DNA from: Monosporascus cannonballus
Taxonomy: Eukaryota; Ascomycota; Sordariomycetes; Xylariales
Assembly (NCBI GenBank): GCA_004154925.1
Contig: QJNS01000252.1
Location: forward strand, 47,332-111,331
Length of the DNA stretch: 64,000 nt
Direction of reading: 5' to 3'
The notes beneath the pieces are model-generated. The model did no database searches, was not told where the DNA came from, and worked only from the letters and a program-made list of their open reading frames with translations. How positions within the stretch are numbered: the stretch's first letter is position 1; every line of letters starts with the position of its first letter. A program made the position numbers and the translations under genes. Below, in pieces: positions 45,644 through 59,044 of this stretch.

Positions 45644-48600
45644 TCTAAGACACACCCCTTTCTTAGGAGCCGCTTGGACATGAATATAAAGAGGTAGAGG
45701 AGCAATAGGGAGGCAATGCAATGGCTTCAAATATGCAACCTACCTGTCTTGATGCTGGGACGGCGTACTCTTCTATAAGTCTGCAAGATCTGCACTGAAG
45801 CAACCCTTGCTGTCCGTATTCCAAATCGACACAGGAGCTATACGAGAAACTGACTGCAACTCTGATCGTGTAGTGGTTTTCTTCGTTTTGTTTTTATCTT
45901 GGCAGAGAGCATGCCACACTGCAAATCTTCCTCTTGCTCTATCGGTATGGATAGCGAGTTTTGTTGCCTGCACGCCGCGAAACTTAAATTGAACCTCCTT
46001 AGTCGTGTGCGAGTTGAAGCTATTATGCAATACTCGTGGATTAAGAGACGAAGAAAAGCTCCGCTGTGAGCTTTCAATGTGACCAATTTGAAAGCCTTCC
46101 GGAGGCCTTGGGGACTCGGAGGAATTCAGAGGGTGGCTTAGGCGCACTGGCCACTAGACGAAGACCTTGGAAAACACGCTCCCACGCGTCCTGTCGTTCC
46201 GCACCGGGGGGGAATGCAACGTGGGGTTGCACAGACCAGAGAGCAAGCTCACGATATTACTGACCCGGACTTTGGGCCGATAATGTATGCTTGAAAATAG
46301 GAAGGAGAAGCTGTGTCTTCTCAGCCACCGGTCTTCGATGTAGTAATGTGCCTGAATCTTGCAGTGATGGCGACGACTCAGGACAGCAGTGATGGCTCCC
46401 AATTAAGCCACAATCTGGTCAGCTTAGCCGTTGTCCGACATGCACGACGACGCATGGCTGACAGGTCGATCCGTTGCGGCTAACGGACCCTTCCAAGCAT
46501 GCCCAGCGTAGCATATGTAGGTACATATGCGCCCTTCGTCAGCTTGAATTAACTTTATGTAGCGGGAGGATCAGTTAACTGAGAGAAAGGGTCGTGATCA
46601 ATTTGTAGGACGACGCGGATACCTTACCCTGGCAGGGCCGGGGCATCCTTCTACGATACATACATGTATGATATGCCTATGCAACTGTAGTGCTGCGACC
46701 TACCTGATATCCGCCTATGTACTTCGTGGGGATGGCCCCCCTTGCGGATTGTACATGGTGTTGTTCGTTGCTTTATGGCTGACTGGCATATGGATACTTC
46801 GCTAATCGATCTTGCCATGTGAGTTATAGTAGTTAAATACACATGTCCATTGCTTACTGTTGCAACGGGTAGAGTGACAGGGTATCGTGAAATGATTGAC
46901 ACCGGCTCGGCTCGGACTCATCAGAGAAATGTTAGAGTTTATGCCTTTGCAATGCATTATCAGCATACCTACTACTACCTCCCCGCTTCGGGAATCGCAC
47001 AGAATTCCGCGATGAGTCGATCCGAAGACTGCATATATTAACACAACGGGAAGGCTGCTCTAGGCACATCGCGTCGATGGGCACGATATCGGAGCACATG
47101 TGTAGCCTATTGTCTCTGGCCTTGGGATATTCGACAATCACTTGCATTTTTGTGGTACCCGTGGTAAGCACGCCACCTCGAATATATTTCATATTACGGT
47201 TCGTTTCCCAGACTTATGTGACCTATTCTGGCCCGGTCGATCAGTCAGCAAAGCTGAGAGAGGGAGACCTGAAGTCGACACGGGAATTCGAAGCAACTGT
47301 GTGAATCTATTACTGCCTGAGTCTAGATTTATTCATAGTTCCTATAATAGAAGAATGAACATCCGATAACTCACTCTGGAATGGCGTGTTCCTAGGGACC
47401 TTCTCTGTCTTCCGAGACTCATCTCAGGAGGTTGGAACAATCAAATCCGGAGCATCACGGCGTCTACCTTGACCGGGGCTGGATAATCACAATGAGAAGC
47501 CTCCCCTCGGCCTGCCTGAATCTTGCTGTCTTGATAATTATTGGCGGTTCTCATTCTTCATTATTGCCGTTGAAGATAGCCGCGCCTGGTTTCATTCACC
47601 TTGCATCTCTACGTAGAGTGTATTTGGTCTTGTGTGGTGACGGATGATCTTCGAGTAATCCGGCACCTATGTCGCTGGACCTGAGGATTCATTACTGAAA
47701 ATCGAACACTTGATATCCTTACCTGACCTCATGTGGGCTGACTTTGGATCCATTGCAAGCCTTCGAAACGAGCACCGATACATTGGACGGCAATACTTTG
47801 CCTTTGAGGTACCGAGTCGGCACCTGTATACTAAGCTGCAGTTTCTGGCCAGGATATAGATGCGGGACATACAAGATGCACCAAAACCATAATGGTAAAT
47901 ATTGCCTAGTGACGACGGCATGTAAGCGACAGGCACTAGGACTTCCGACGAGCTGGTCCTTCTACGCATCCTACTTACAGCGCTCCCTGACGAAATGATC
48001 AGCCCCCAGCAAACAACGCGGCGCGCACGAATTAGGCACGTATGCGGAATTGCGCACGAAGCCGTGGACCTATCTTCCGCGGACACTGTATCTCATAACT
48101 GCGAACCAGAGGACTCGACACGAGGGCTTGGGTATGCGAAGGGGCCGAGTAATAAGCCTCCGAACATCCCGTGCTTGTGGCGCATGATTACACGCCGAAC
48201 TCTCCGCTATGGGATGATCACTTCAGGCCGACGAGGAATCGCGATGGCGCCTTGGTTCACGGGTTATGGAAGGGTATTGGATGCAAACAAAAGAGCCGAA
48301 CTGGCAGGTGAGACCCTGGATCGGAACCGACTGTACTGGGTGCCGTAGGAATCATGTTGGGTGTATAATGTGCTGTGTTCTTTGGCAGAAGGATATCTCT
48401 CCCAACGGCCCCGAAAAGGGGGCTGAGTTTACGTTGTTTGGTTGTCGCACCCTCCCGGGTAACTCGGGATCGGCTAAGATAAAGACTCACGGGAAACGTG
48501 CGACTTGAGGCGCGTCCTCGGCGGTCATGAGTCGTGCATGTTGAGACGGGCCAGCACTCTGGGCGGCACTCCAACGAACTTTCTTCGCGTGGCGTAACAT

Positions 48601-51600
48601 GGAGTTCAAATGTGCCAACTGCCAGTGGCATTGGCCTTCATTAGCGGTTCTAGACCTCATTGGTGGTTATGTATCGAGCGCGCACACGGGGTCCTCTAGT
48701 GTAATCCCTGGGCGGTTTAGAGCGATGGAGACGAAGGGCTACTCATCCGGCACGGCAATTATTCCTAGGCCGTGGATAAACGCCGAGAAACAGTCGACAG
48801 TGTACTGGTAGGCAGCGCCGTGTCTCCAAGCTGACGTGTATACAGTCGAAGGAATATTGGGGCGTTCTCAGGCACAGGACTTATTGTGGAAGCGTAGGGG
48901 CGGGAGGATATCACTACGCAAGTGCCTGTTGGGTTGGCATCACTCACTCAGCCGGTATCATAGACTGCCAGTATATACCATACGAGACATATGGTGTAAA
49001 ACCTCTTAAACGTCGTAGGGGCTGTGCTAGGAGTTAGTCAACGAGCATAAGCTGGGTATCCTGAACTTGCAGTCTGCATGCCAAGCTGCTCTGTTCTCAA
49101 ATGCCTAGTCCAGTAACATAAATGCGCAAGGAATCAATATGAACTAAGCTAATTAAGAGAGGCTGCGTGGTGCAATTACGACGTGACCTATATACTCTTG
49201 TGTTGTCTTCGTACTTACAAAACCAACTAGTCCCTATATCATGGTATTGCAGGACCACGATTGGCTAGAGCCCCTTCATGACAATCTATCGCGGGGTAAT
49301 CGGTCTGCCATTGGGTGTTTGTAATGTACTTCGACAAGACGAAGAACCGGCTGAGCCGAAGTCCAAGCTCACGTTTGAGCCGACGTCCTCCGTCCAGTCA
49401 TCTTAACAACCTATGATTTGTTATTTCCGGTACGTAGTCCGCTGACGAAGCTGCAGGAGGTCAGGACGTGGGTGGCAACGGGGTGGAAACGGAGATTGGT
49501 CCAAGCTGTACACGGCTTGCATTACTGCTGCATCCAGGCTGTAGCTGTGGGATTGGTGCGTGCATCGGCCAAGTCAATCCGGGGAACCTATCCGCTACTA
49601 AACTCAGGCGGAGGGGGGGGGGGGCGCGTCTGGTCGTGTGATGGTGTTGTGGAATGCGTGACGAAGTTTCATCATTCGAGGTCGCTCGATGTTTTTCGTA
49701 AAGTCGCCCCTCCGTCTATCTCGCCAAGTCACGCAAGGGATTGACTGTCGGTATATGACCCGACGAACTCGAGACATACACGGATGCCAGATGATTGCTT
49801 GTGGGCACTTGAATTCCAATTCGTATTACATGTTCGAAGCTTATGTACTAGGTGTGATGCTGTGAAGACGTTGGGGTCCCACCCCAAGTGGCAAGGAGAG
49901 CGGCTATGCGGGGAATAGGTACGGAGGCAATAACTATACCGAGCTGCAACAATCGAATCGATGGTGGAGCGACGGTGGTTGCTAGGTAGCAACTGCTTCA
50001 AATGAAGAGTCTTACGACATTGAATCTCTTGTCGGCTCATGCATTAGTCGTGATACCAGGGGGGTATTGCATATCCGTATCCATGGTAGGCTTGCTCTGG
50101 GGTCCTCCAACTGACGCTCTATACCCATGCTCTTGAAGATAATTGTGAGTGGTTACTGGCCAGTAAGGGCTTGTTGGGTGTTTGCGATCCCGCACACAGT
50201 TCTCCTTGCCGAGGAAATGATCAAAACTGGTAGGCACATAAACATTAACTGGGACGGCGGCATTTGAACGTTGCCTACTGGCAACCGATCGTACATGTCC
50301 GGCACAGTAGATAGAGAAAATTATCCAAGATCATGCTAGATTACGTCCAAGCTCGATTATTAATTTATTTGATAGAGCGTCCCAGACCTCAGTATAGCAA
50401 TATTTAAGAGGAGAGTTCAAAATTCCACTCATCATCGAAAAATAGGCCAATCAACAGGAGTGGTTACTAGTTATATTTACCATTTCAGGAAACACGCTGG
50501 TCAGCAGCTGTTGAAAATCCTCGGTGCTGACGCCTTGTGGCCATCGAGTAGATACCGGGATAGGTGAAGCAATGTCTTTGAAGGGAGTTGCCAGCATGAC
50601 TGGTGACAGGGTAAGCAGAGGAGGGGTAATAATATGCTCAACACCAGGTCGTCTGACTCAATGCTTTTACCACCTGCATGCCTGCATGTATGCGTATATG
50701 CCATCATGATATCGTCGACCTGGGTAGGGACTTAGCAGATATATTTATTAGTTGAGCCAGATGCTTTGTTTACATGCATGTGCCGAATTCAGACCCTCAA
50801 ACTTCATACCTACCCAGGCCTGCTTGGTCGTCCAATCGCAAGCAGAATCTCAATCCGGGAACCTCTTAACTAATATACTATATCCACATAACTGGTAATA
50901 TTTAGACGACCCACTGCACTGCGCACAAGCCAACCTGATATGCAACTGCCGGTGTCAATGAAGGGTCAATACCACGAATCGCGTACTTAGGAAACGCATG
51001 TAGTCTTGGAAACCATCTCCCTGAAGGCAAAGGAGGTAGGAAGATTCCTAACGGTTAATACCTATTAGGTGGTATATAGTTACCCTGTAGTAGTAAGTGT
51101 CAGTTACCCCAATTGCAACCAATGATCAAGGCGAAACACTTGGGCAATCAGCATTACACGCATCGCCAGCTGATCAGCTCACATCTTATGTTCTCGCGTA
51201 TAATTTGGCATCTTAGCCCAGGATTTTATGAAAATCTGTTAGTATAGAAGCATTATTATACAGAATAAGGAAGGTGATTAATCAAGGAGAATCAAATCAG
51301 TGCTGGCATATCAGCATTTCAAGGCCCTACAGTAGAAGTGGTAGGTAGGCTAAGTTTGAGATCGTCTGCTTGCTATATACCTAGGTTCATACCTTCGGGT
51401 TATATGAAGCCAGTGGAAGCATGGAACCCTCTTCTTCCGAGCTGCATACTTTCTCTTACAGCCATACCTTACCACGCTAAGGGATTATCGCGCTACTATC
51501 GATAACTAGGTAGGAGTCATTTACCCAATTTACCCTCCATCACTCATCCCACGGCTAATACCCTCAACATCTTTGACGATTCACGGTTATAGTTGTTTGG

Positions 51601-52191
51601 TCATCGTGCTTTTCCAGACCCCCGGGATTGCTTGGCTGTTGTCATGCACTCGTTCATTCACTTCTGAATGCAAAACTGTTTTATTCCTCTGATGGTGTCT
51701 TGCAATTCGATCGATCCATGCTAAAGGTTCTTTGTCCATAATCAGATTGGCAGTGTATTCCCCTCGTCTCCAAAGCCCAACCCCAAAACGAGTCACTGGT
51801 CACGGCAACTGTCTCTCAAGTGTTGACGGTTCTATGTGGGCTCGAGAAGCCTGACTTACTATCTCCCCGTTGCCAAACGAAGTCGTCGCTGTCACAGAGC
51901 CGACACCAATTGGAAACAACTTCGAATACAGTCATGTCTCGGGTTCTTGCAAGCTATTAACTCTGGCTTTCGGCCAGACAAACCTGGCATTGCATAGCGT
52001 CGTTCCTGGCCGCGAGAACCGAGAGAAGCCCCCCAAATCCCGACGTAACGACTGCTTCGTTCATCCCTCCAGTAAAGCCAGACGCGTTTGTCTGTACTGC
52101 TGGGACCCCGATATACAATCCGTCTTGCATATTATCCGATGCCACCATCGCCCATTGAGTGCCGTCGTGTCGAGTTTACTTCCCGCCCAGG
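45644..52191. other. 6.5-kb gene desert and RIM15 upstream region
   Basis: No supported gene. It includes the bZIP leader, AT-rich sequence, a G12 run (49613-49624) and, next to RIM15, a 5' leader of several hundred bases. Open frames such as 47995-48348 (+) have no bias or domain. The sequence CCCAG directly before the RIM15 ATG could be a leader-intron acceptor. Confidence 0.45.
49613..49624. repeat. G12 homopolymer
   Basis: Twelve consecutive G within an AT-rich desert; prone to slippage and sequencing error. Confidence 0.8.
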
Positions 52192-55100
52192 ATGGAACGC
52201 GACCCAACTCGACTGGCCCCCCCGGCCGTCAGCTCGCTTCGAGCCCAGGCTGCTGGCACTGCAATGGAACGATCGCTGAGCCAAGACATCAGGGAGGAGC
52301 GTGAGGAACTACGCGAGGCTGCCGAACAGACGCTGAATGTCATCGTCGACCTTAGCCTCGACGGGACGATTAGATGGGCTAGCCCTTCATGGGTCGATGT
52401 CATTGGAACCCAGCCAGATGACGTCCGAGGAACCCCGATTGCCGACCTTATCATTGGCGAAGACAAGACCGTCTTTGCTGATGCTATTGATGTGATGAAG
52501 AAAGACGATTCGCATAGCCAGTATTTCCGATTCACTGTTTACCTCGGATCCATGTCAAAACTGCTTCCTCAAGACGATGTTACGGAGCCTGAGCCAGCCG
52601 AAGCGGAACCCCGCACCATTGAGCTCGAGGCCCAAGGCATCATGGTGTATGACCGTACAACAGGTGGTGAAAGCCATGTAAGAACGTTGATATGTTCTTC
52701 TTGCTGCATGTGCCCAAAAATGCTGATGTTTTTCCTCTAGACAATGTGGATGATAAGGCCGTGGATCGCGCCACGTGAGATTAAGATTGATCTACCGCCT
52801 CTGATTGTCGACTCTCTCGGATCTGGTGCCGAAGTGCTTGCCAGTTATCTCACCCAATTAGCTGAATCGGGCCATGAAGACCCAGCGAGCCAACCTCCCC
52901 CTCTACCGGTTCTCTGCCGCATATGTGAGCGTCAGATCCCACCATGGTGGTTTGAAAAGCACACCGAGCTCTGCCTTCAGGAGCACCGTGCCGAGATGGA
53001 TGTGCAGATGGCACAGGAGAATCTTACCGAACACCGTCACGCAATTGTCAGGGTTCTCGACGCGCTAGAGGCACGAAAGAGTCGGCCCCTTTCTGGGGAC
53101 CTTACTACATCGCTACCGGCGGCTGACTATAAGGGGCTCTCCATAGGACCTGCCTCGAGAAACTCGTCCCCAGGGACTGCCTCGCCCAATCCCTCATCCA
53201 GGGATCGTTCTAGTGGGTTCGGCCACACTCGCTCTCGATCATTTGCTGTGCGGCGCCCGCAGGCTCGTATCGTGGAACTTCTATTGGACTTGTGCGATAC
53301 AGCAATGGAAATTAGCACCCCTGCCATCAAAGAATCGTCATCGCAAAATGCGGGTGAATTCCGCACTCAGTCGCCGCAGTCCGAATCACGGATATCCCAG
53401 GTGCTCCAGTGGCAATCTCCTAGTACTAATACTCTGGAGCAAGAACAGGGTTTGGCGCTTCTCTGCGCAGATACGGAGAGGGTCGCTAAGGAGAAGGTCG
53501 AGGCCGTCTTCCGTCACCGGAAAATCATCGAGTATGCGGAAAGGATAAGAATCGAATTCACTGTAATTGTGCAGGATTGCATTGATGAAGCGATGCGTAA
53601 AGCGGCTCGTATTGCTGCCGGGCGCCTGAGCGATTCGACGGAAGATGAGGAGGACATAGAAGCTGAAGCGACCCAGGCTGTTACAGATGAGTCCGCCTCG
53701 GCCGGTCCCCTCGATACACCCTCATCGTTGGTCATGGCATTAAAGAACGTGGAGCTGGGAGACATACATGCCCCCCGAAGCACCACGTCGACCCTAGGAT
53801 CCACAGGGACAAACAGTCCGAGGGAATGCCCCACTCCCAAATCTCACCGCGAGGCTCTGAACATCCTCGAGCAGCATAGGGATACCCGGCGAGACTCTGC
53901 GGTACTGGAGAGCGACACTGGGGACAGTGATGGCAGCGTAAGGTCATCTTCGTTGGCTTCCCGCCGGGCTCTAAGGACCGACTCACCCGCCTCCGAATTT
54001 GGTAGTACGCGACGAGCCACTGGCTCTCGACAGCACCACCGGCATAGCCTTATATTGCCTGGTGCTTCGTCACCCCATCGACAGGAGTCGCCATCTAGAT
54101 GCACTCAACCTTCATCCCCGCTTCGGATACTCAAGCCACGTGGCTTCCCGTTCTCCCAAGATCCTATCGCTTCCCCAGAATCCTCCCCTAGACTACCTCA
54201 GAGTGAGTTCAGCTCACCTGCCCCTATTCATCACAGGCGTCAATCGTCGGCGGCGATGTCTGATCTTCCCAATCGACCTCCACCATCACCGCGACTCCAC
54301 GCTGCCAATCCTCCCCCTCAGGCTCGTGCGGTTCCACCTTCAATCAAGGATTTTGAGATCATAAAACCTATCAGCAAAGGAGCCTTCGGGAGCGTGTATT
54401 TGTCGAAGAAGAAGTCAACTGGCGAGTATTTCGCAATCAAGGTCTTAAAGAAGGCGGATATGGTAGCAAAAAATCAGGTTACTAATGTCAAGGCCGAAAG
54501 AGCAATCATGATGTGGCAAGGGGAAAGCGACTTCGTGGCCAAGCTCTACTGGACGTTCTCCAGTAAGGACTATCTGTACCTTGTCATGGAATACCTCAAC
54601 GGGGGCGATTGCGCGTCTTTGGTCAAAGTCCTGGGGGGGCTTCCTGAAGACTGGGTCAAGAAATACCTTGGAGAAGTAATCCTTGGTGTCGAGCACCTGC
54701 ACGACAGGGGCATTATTCATCGTGACCTGAAACCGGATAACTTACTTATTGACCATAAGGGCCATCTCAAGCTAACAGATTTCGGTCTGTCTCGAATGGG
54801 TCTCATTGGCCGACAAAAGCGAGCCTTGGACAGCGGAACTTCAGAGCCAACGCCAGATCTGCTGAAGACGGGACCGTTTGCCCGGTCATCCTCCATCACA
54901 TCGTCGCGGAGCACTTCGTTAGATTTCTTTGGTGGGCATTCTTCTCCGCAAATGACTCCTGACGGCAGTCAGGCTCAACCATCGTACTTCAACCTCTCGC
55001 AAGTTCAACTGGAACCCCAGCGCGTTTCTGGTCCCCGAAGTGACAGCGGAGGAAGTGAGACGCTTGCGCATATGATGGCGAGTTTTTCTTTGGGCGATAC

Positions 55101-57918
55101 ACAGCCCACGCAGCCAAGTGTGCGGTCGCCACGTGACGACGTAAGCGAAGGCGATGGCACTGCATCCCCTGACCTGCCTATCTTGCAACATTCAAGAACA
55201 CATAATAGCGAGCCGCACAGACACACTCCGCCTCAGTCGAGCATGATGCCCCCTCCGATGGCCCTCTTCGACCCTGAGGACTCGAACCGCAGATTTGTTG
55301 GAACACCCGACTATCTAGCTCCAGAGACAATCAGGGGAGGTAAACAAGACGAGACTAGTGACTGGTGGTCTGTCGGCTGTATTATGTTCGAGTTCCTCTA
55401 CGGCTACCCACCTTTCCACGCTACCGAGGCAGAACAAGTCTTTGAGAACATTCTTGCGCGAAACATCCAATGGCCAGAGGAGGAGGATGACGTCGTGTCC
55501 CCAGAAGCTAAAGATCTTATCAACAAGTTGCTATGCATAGACCCTCAACAGAGGCTGGGCTCAAACCGCGATGATAAATTTGCCTCGGGGGGTGAAGAGA
55601 TCAGGAACCACCCGTGGTTCACGGGTATAAACTGGGATACTCTGCTGCAAGATGAAGCTCAGTTTGTACCGCAGCCAGAAAATCCCGAGGATACAGAATA
55701 CTTCGATTCTCGGGGCGCAACTTTACAGCCTTTCACCGAGGAGATCGAAGACCAGGCATCGCCCCAACCGTCATCGACCCCGGATTACCCCGATCGCCCT
55801 CACGATGCACTGTCGCGCGTTCGGTCTCAAGTCCAAGTGAGTCAGCTTAAACGTGGCCTTATGCCACTCCATATCCCTCCGCATATTCGAGACCTCAAAA
55901 GTCGGCGACTTAGTGAGCCGGTTGGCTCCGATGATTTCGGATCCTTTTCTTTCAAGAACCTCTCCGTCCTTGAGAAGGCGAACAAAGATGTCATCCAACA
56001 ACTCAAGCAACAAGCCATGGCTGCACAGAAGAGATCTGGAGTAAGCCCGGGTGGTGCGCACGATGCCGTTTCGCCAAGCCCCGTCCTAGAAGGAAGTCCA
56101 GTTCTGTCGATGCCCGTCCAGAAGACCATATCAAGTGCCAAAACGTCAGCTTCGCAGCGTCCTGCGTCGCCTTCTGGGGCAGGCCATGTTACTTCCTCGC
56201 CAAATCGTGCATCGCAGCCGTCCTCCCCTCTTCTGGTTTCCTTCCACGCTGGCCAGGGAAGTGAAGCCCGCCGCAAACCTTCGAGCAATTCGTCCAGCCT
56301 TTCCCAACAATCGACGGCTAATACCCTTCAGCCCGGCAGCTTTTTCGATATACAAAAGGTTAGTCCAAATCTGCAGAGAGCAGCGACATCAGTTGCACCT
56401 TCTCCCGTAAAGGGCAAAGGCGCCCCCCCACCTTTAGCTCTTTCGCAGGCGAAGTCAATCGGAACGCCTAGACGGGCAAGTGGCTCATCCACACGCTCAC
56501 GATCATTGACCGTTGGTTCCCAGGATGGCAGCCCAGGCACATCAGACCTTCTCGCGCACCATCGCAACCGCCGGAGTCAAGTGTTCGACATGTCCCCATC
56601 TTCGTCTGACAACGAAGGCGACAGGGCAAACGCGTTACTCAAGGTTCAGCGGCGACGACAGTCCTCCCGGCGGATGTCCGCTATTATGCTTGACAGCCCC
56701 TCTTTCCGATCGCTAGATGTGTTGATCTGTGAGGACCATCCTGTCTCACGGATGGTGATGGAAAAATTGCTTGAGAAACTGCGTTGTCGCACCATCTCTG
56801 CGTCCACCGGTTCGGACGCCGCCCGTTACGCGCTTAGTGAAATCAAGTTCGACATCATCTTCACTGAGTTCAAGCTACCTGAGGTCAGTGGAACCGATGT
56901 AGCTCGAATGGTCCGCGAAGTCAAGAACGTCAACGCCCACACTCCCATCGTAGCTATCACGGCGTACCTCAAAGAATTGCAAGCACCCCATTACTTTGAT
57001 TCGCTGATTGAGAAACCCATCAGCTCGTCTAAGCTAGTCGAGGTCCTCTCCAATCTGTGTCAGTGGAAACCACCAACGCCAAGTCAAAGCATCTCGGTCT
57101 CACTCGCAAAACCAATCCTGTCCGAGGCGAAGCAGGGGGTTGAACGTCTGGAGGACAGTCCAGTCTCGGGATCCTCTAGCTATGCCCAACATCCAGGAGG
57201 AGGTAGTTTCAGGGGCTCTAGCAGAGAAGATTCTATCGGCTCTAGTCTCTTTGGGGACTCGGAGTCGGCCACTACGGATGACGTCTCTGTGATCCTCAGT
57301 CGCAAGACTACGGGCGAGTGGGATGAGTCTGGACTTGGCATAAGCCCAGGTGAGACAGCAACGTTAGAATCAAGCGGATCCCCGAGGATGTCATTACAGC
57401 TCGTCTCCCAACAATCCGCCCCGGCGCAAATGGATCAGCCGAGGATGCCAATACCCCGTCGCTCGCTGGAAAAGCTAAAGTCAAGGCGCGACCACCTCGA
57501 GAAGCGGCGCGTTGAGGGTAATGATTCGGCCGACGATGAAGATGACGAGTTAGGCGTCTCATCGGATCGTACCATACGCAACAAGCCATTGCTGCCTAGC
57601 TCGAAACTGGGAATCGAAATGATGAGAGCCAGTAGCCACGATGGCACGGCTATTATATCGGACGCCGAACTTGTGACGCAGGTTGTTACCCCTTCAAATG
57701 AAGGTGGATTGTCGCCTCTTACAGGGCCCAGATCGCCACCAAGGCACGTGTTTGAGACGCCGCCGGACTTATCGACGCCGTTGCAACAGAAAGACTCTGA
57801 GGGGGATACCGACGAAACCCCACGGCCCTCGGATACATATGACACTTCAGCGGATGAACCAACACCGAGGCCAAAGGTGAAAACGTCGGGCACAGCGCTT
57901 AATAGTAGCAAAGAATGA
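52192..57918 (+). CDS. RIM15: Rim15-type PAS/AGC/receiver protein kinase, 2 exons
   Basis: Encodes 1887 aa: exon 1 52192-52677, intron 52678-52740 (GTAAGA..CTCTAG), exon 2 52741-57918. The ATG is the first in frame after a TGA at 52156. Domains in order are a PAS domain (about 48-140, LNVIVDLSLDGTIRW), a zinc-binding CRIC-x13-HTELC motif (from C221) and a long Ser/Pro-rich linker. The AGC kinase starts at about 699 (DFEIIKPISKGAFGSV), with HRDLKPDN (822-829), DFG (842-844), a 170-residue insert, GTPDYLAPE (1016-1024), and an AGC tail. After another disordered region comes a receiver domain (about 1486-1605), then a disordered C-tail. A Ser in the first Gly position of the glycine loop and the split activation segment are typical of the Rim15/Greatwall family. 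Known role: nutrient-starvation kinase downstream of TOR, PKA and Pho85, acting through endosulfines to restrain PP2A and drive quiescence. Confidence 0.95.
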
Positions 57919-59044
57919 CAAGCTCCTTGATGTGTATCCACTCCGCATACATCTCCCGGCCCTCGTGGGGCGGCATATAATACAATCGTTCACAAATTGT
58001 TTGAAGCAAGGCGTTGATGGGAAGGGCTTTGCCAAAATCGCGCATCATTTCCTTGTAACGAATGGAAGTAGCAACGGAGTTCAGGGTCGAGTTGTAGGGA
58101 AACAGGACTTTCAATGCTATCAGGGACATGGCCGGAGCACGAAGAAAAGTAAATCGCTGCATTTACATATAACTCGGGATCTTCTGTTTCGTATCTCATT
58201 GCTTAGCAGCCCTTGTATCGTCGGTTACCCGCCGTGTTGCTGCCACAGCCTTGAGAAATCCACTACCGCTCTTTCGGCTTGCCAGTCCTGACCGGTGTAT
58301 CTATGCATAAGTCACAAACGGAAGGTTCGAGAAATGGGGGATGCTTGGCTTGCATGGACATTTACCGAAACGACAAGCCTAGTTGTACGCTGACCTTCGG
58401 AAATGGACAACATGAGCTAAGATAAAAAAAGAAAAAAAAGACTTCTGAGGTAACATATCGGAACTTATTGCTCAGTCTGATGCAATTTGGTGTTTCCGCA
58501 CGATGTAATGATAGGCGGTCTTCCGTTGTTCATGAGCCTCGTTCGTCACCCCTCGCCTTCGGTCCCCTCCCTCTTCGTTTGTACTTCCGTCAGCGTAGAC
58601 AAACGGAAGGGCCCGGAAGTAACGATTTTGCATGGTTTAAAGTGTAAAATAGAAAGGCATACGAGTCCTTATTCGGATATTCGGAGGAATCTTCTAATAT
58701 TCCAGCATTGAGACAGGGCTTGCGCTTCAGATATTTTACATCGGAAGGTAAAATCGCAGGCAGACGTTGATAATAGCCAAACAGGATTTTGCCATGCCTG
58801 CACACAAGGGACGTAAAATACGCAGCTGTCTGGCATCTGGTGTCGGACGCGAATGAAAGCGCCCCACACGCCACACCCCACCAAAAACTGCTTCAGAGGC
58901 AAATAATAATTATATCGTTTTTCATTTCTACCTTCCCGTCTCCCCAAGCAGAGCCAACAAGGGCCGAGATAACAAAAACAAGGTCTACGAAGCAGGGAAT
59001 AGTGCCAGCCCGTACAAATATCTGCTGGAAACTACATATTCAAC
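57919..59044. other. Intergenic gap, RIM15 3' end and eIF3d promoter
   Basis: 1.1 kb between two + strand genes. A/T-rich tract near 58422-58440. No gene is seen; open frames here are short and unsupported. Confidence 0.5.

Noticed and set aside
47995..48348. 117-codon + frame in the second desert
   Set aside because: No bias, no domain, and an equally long antisense frame overlaps it.
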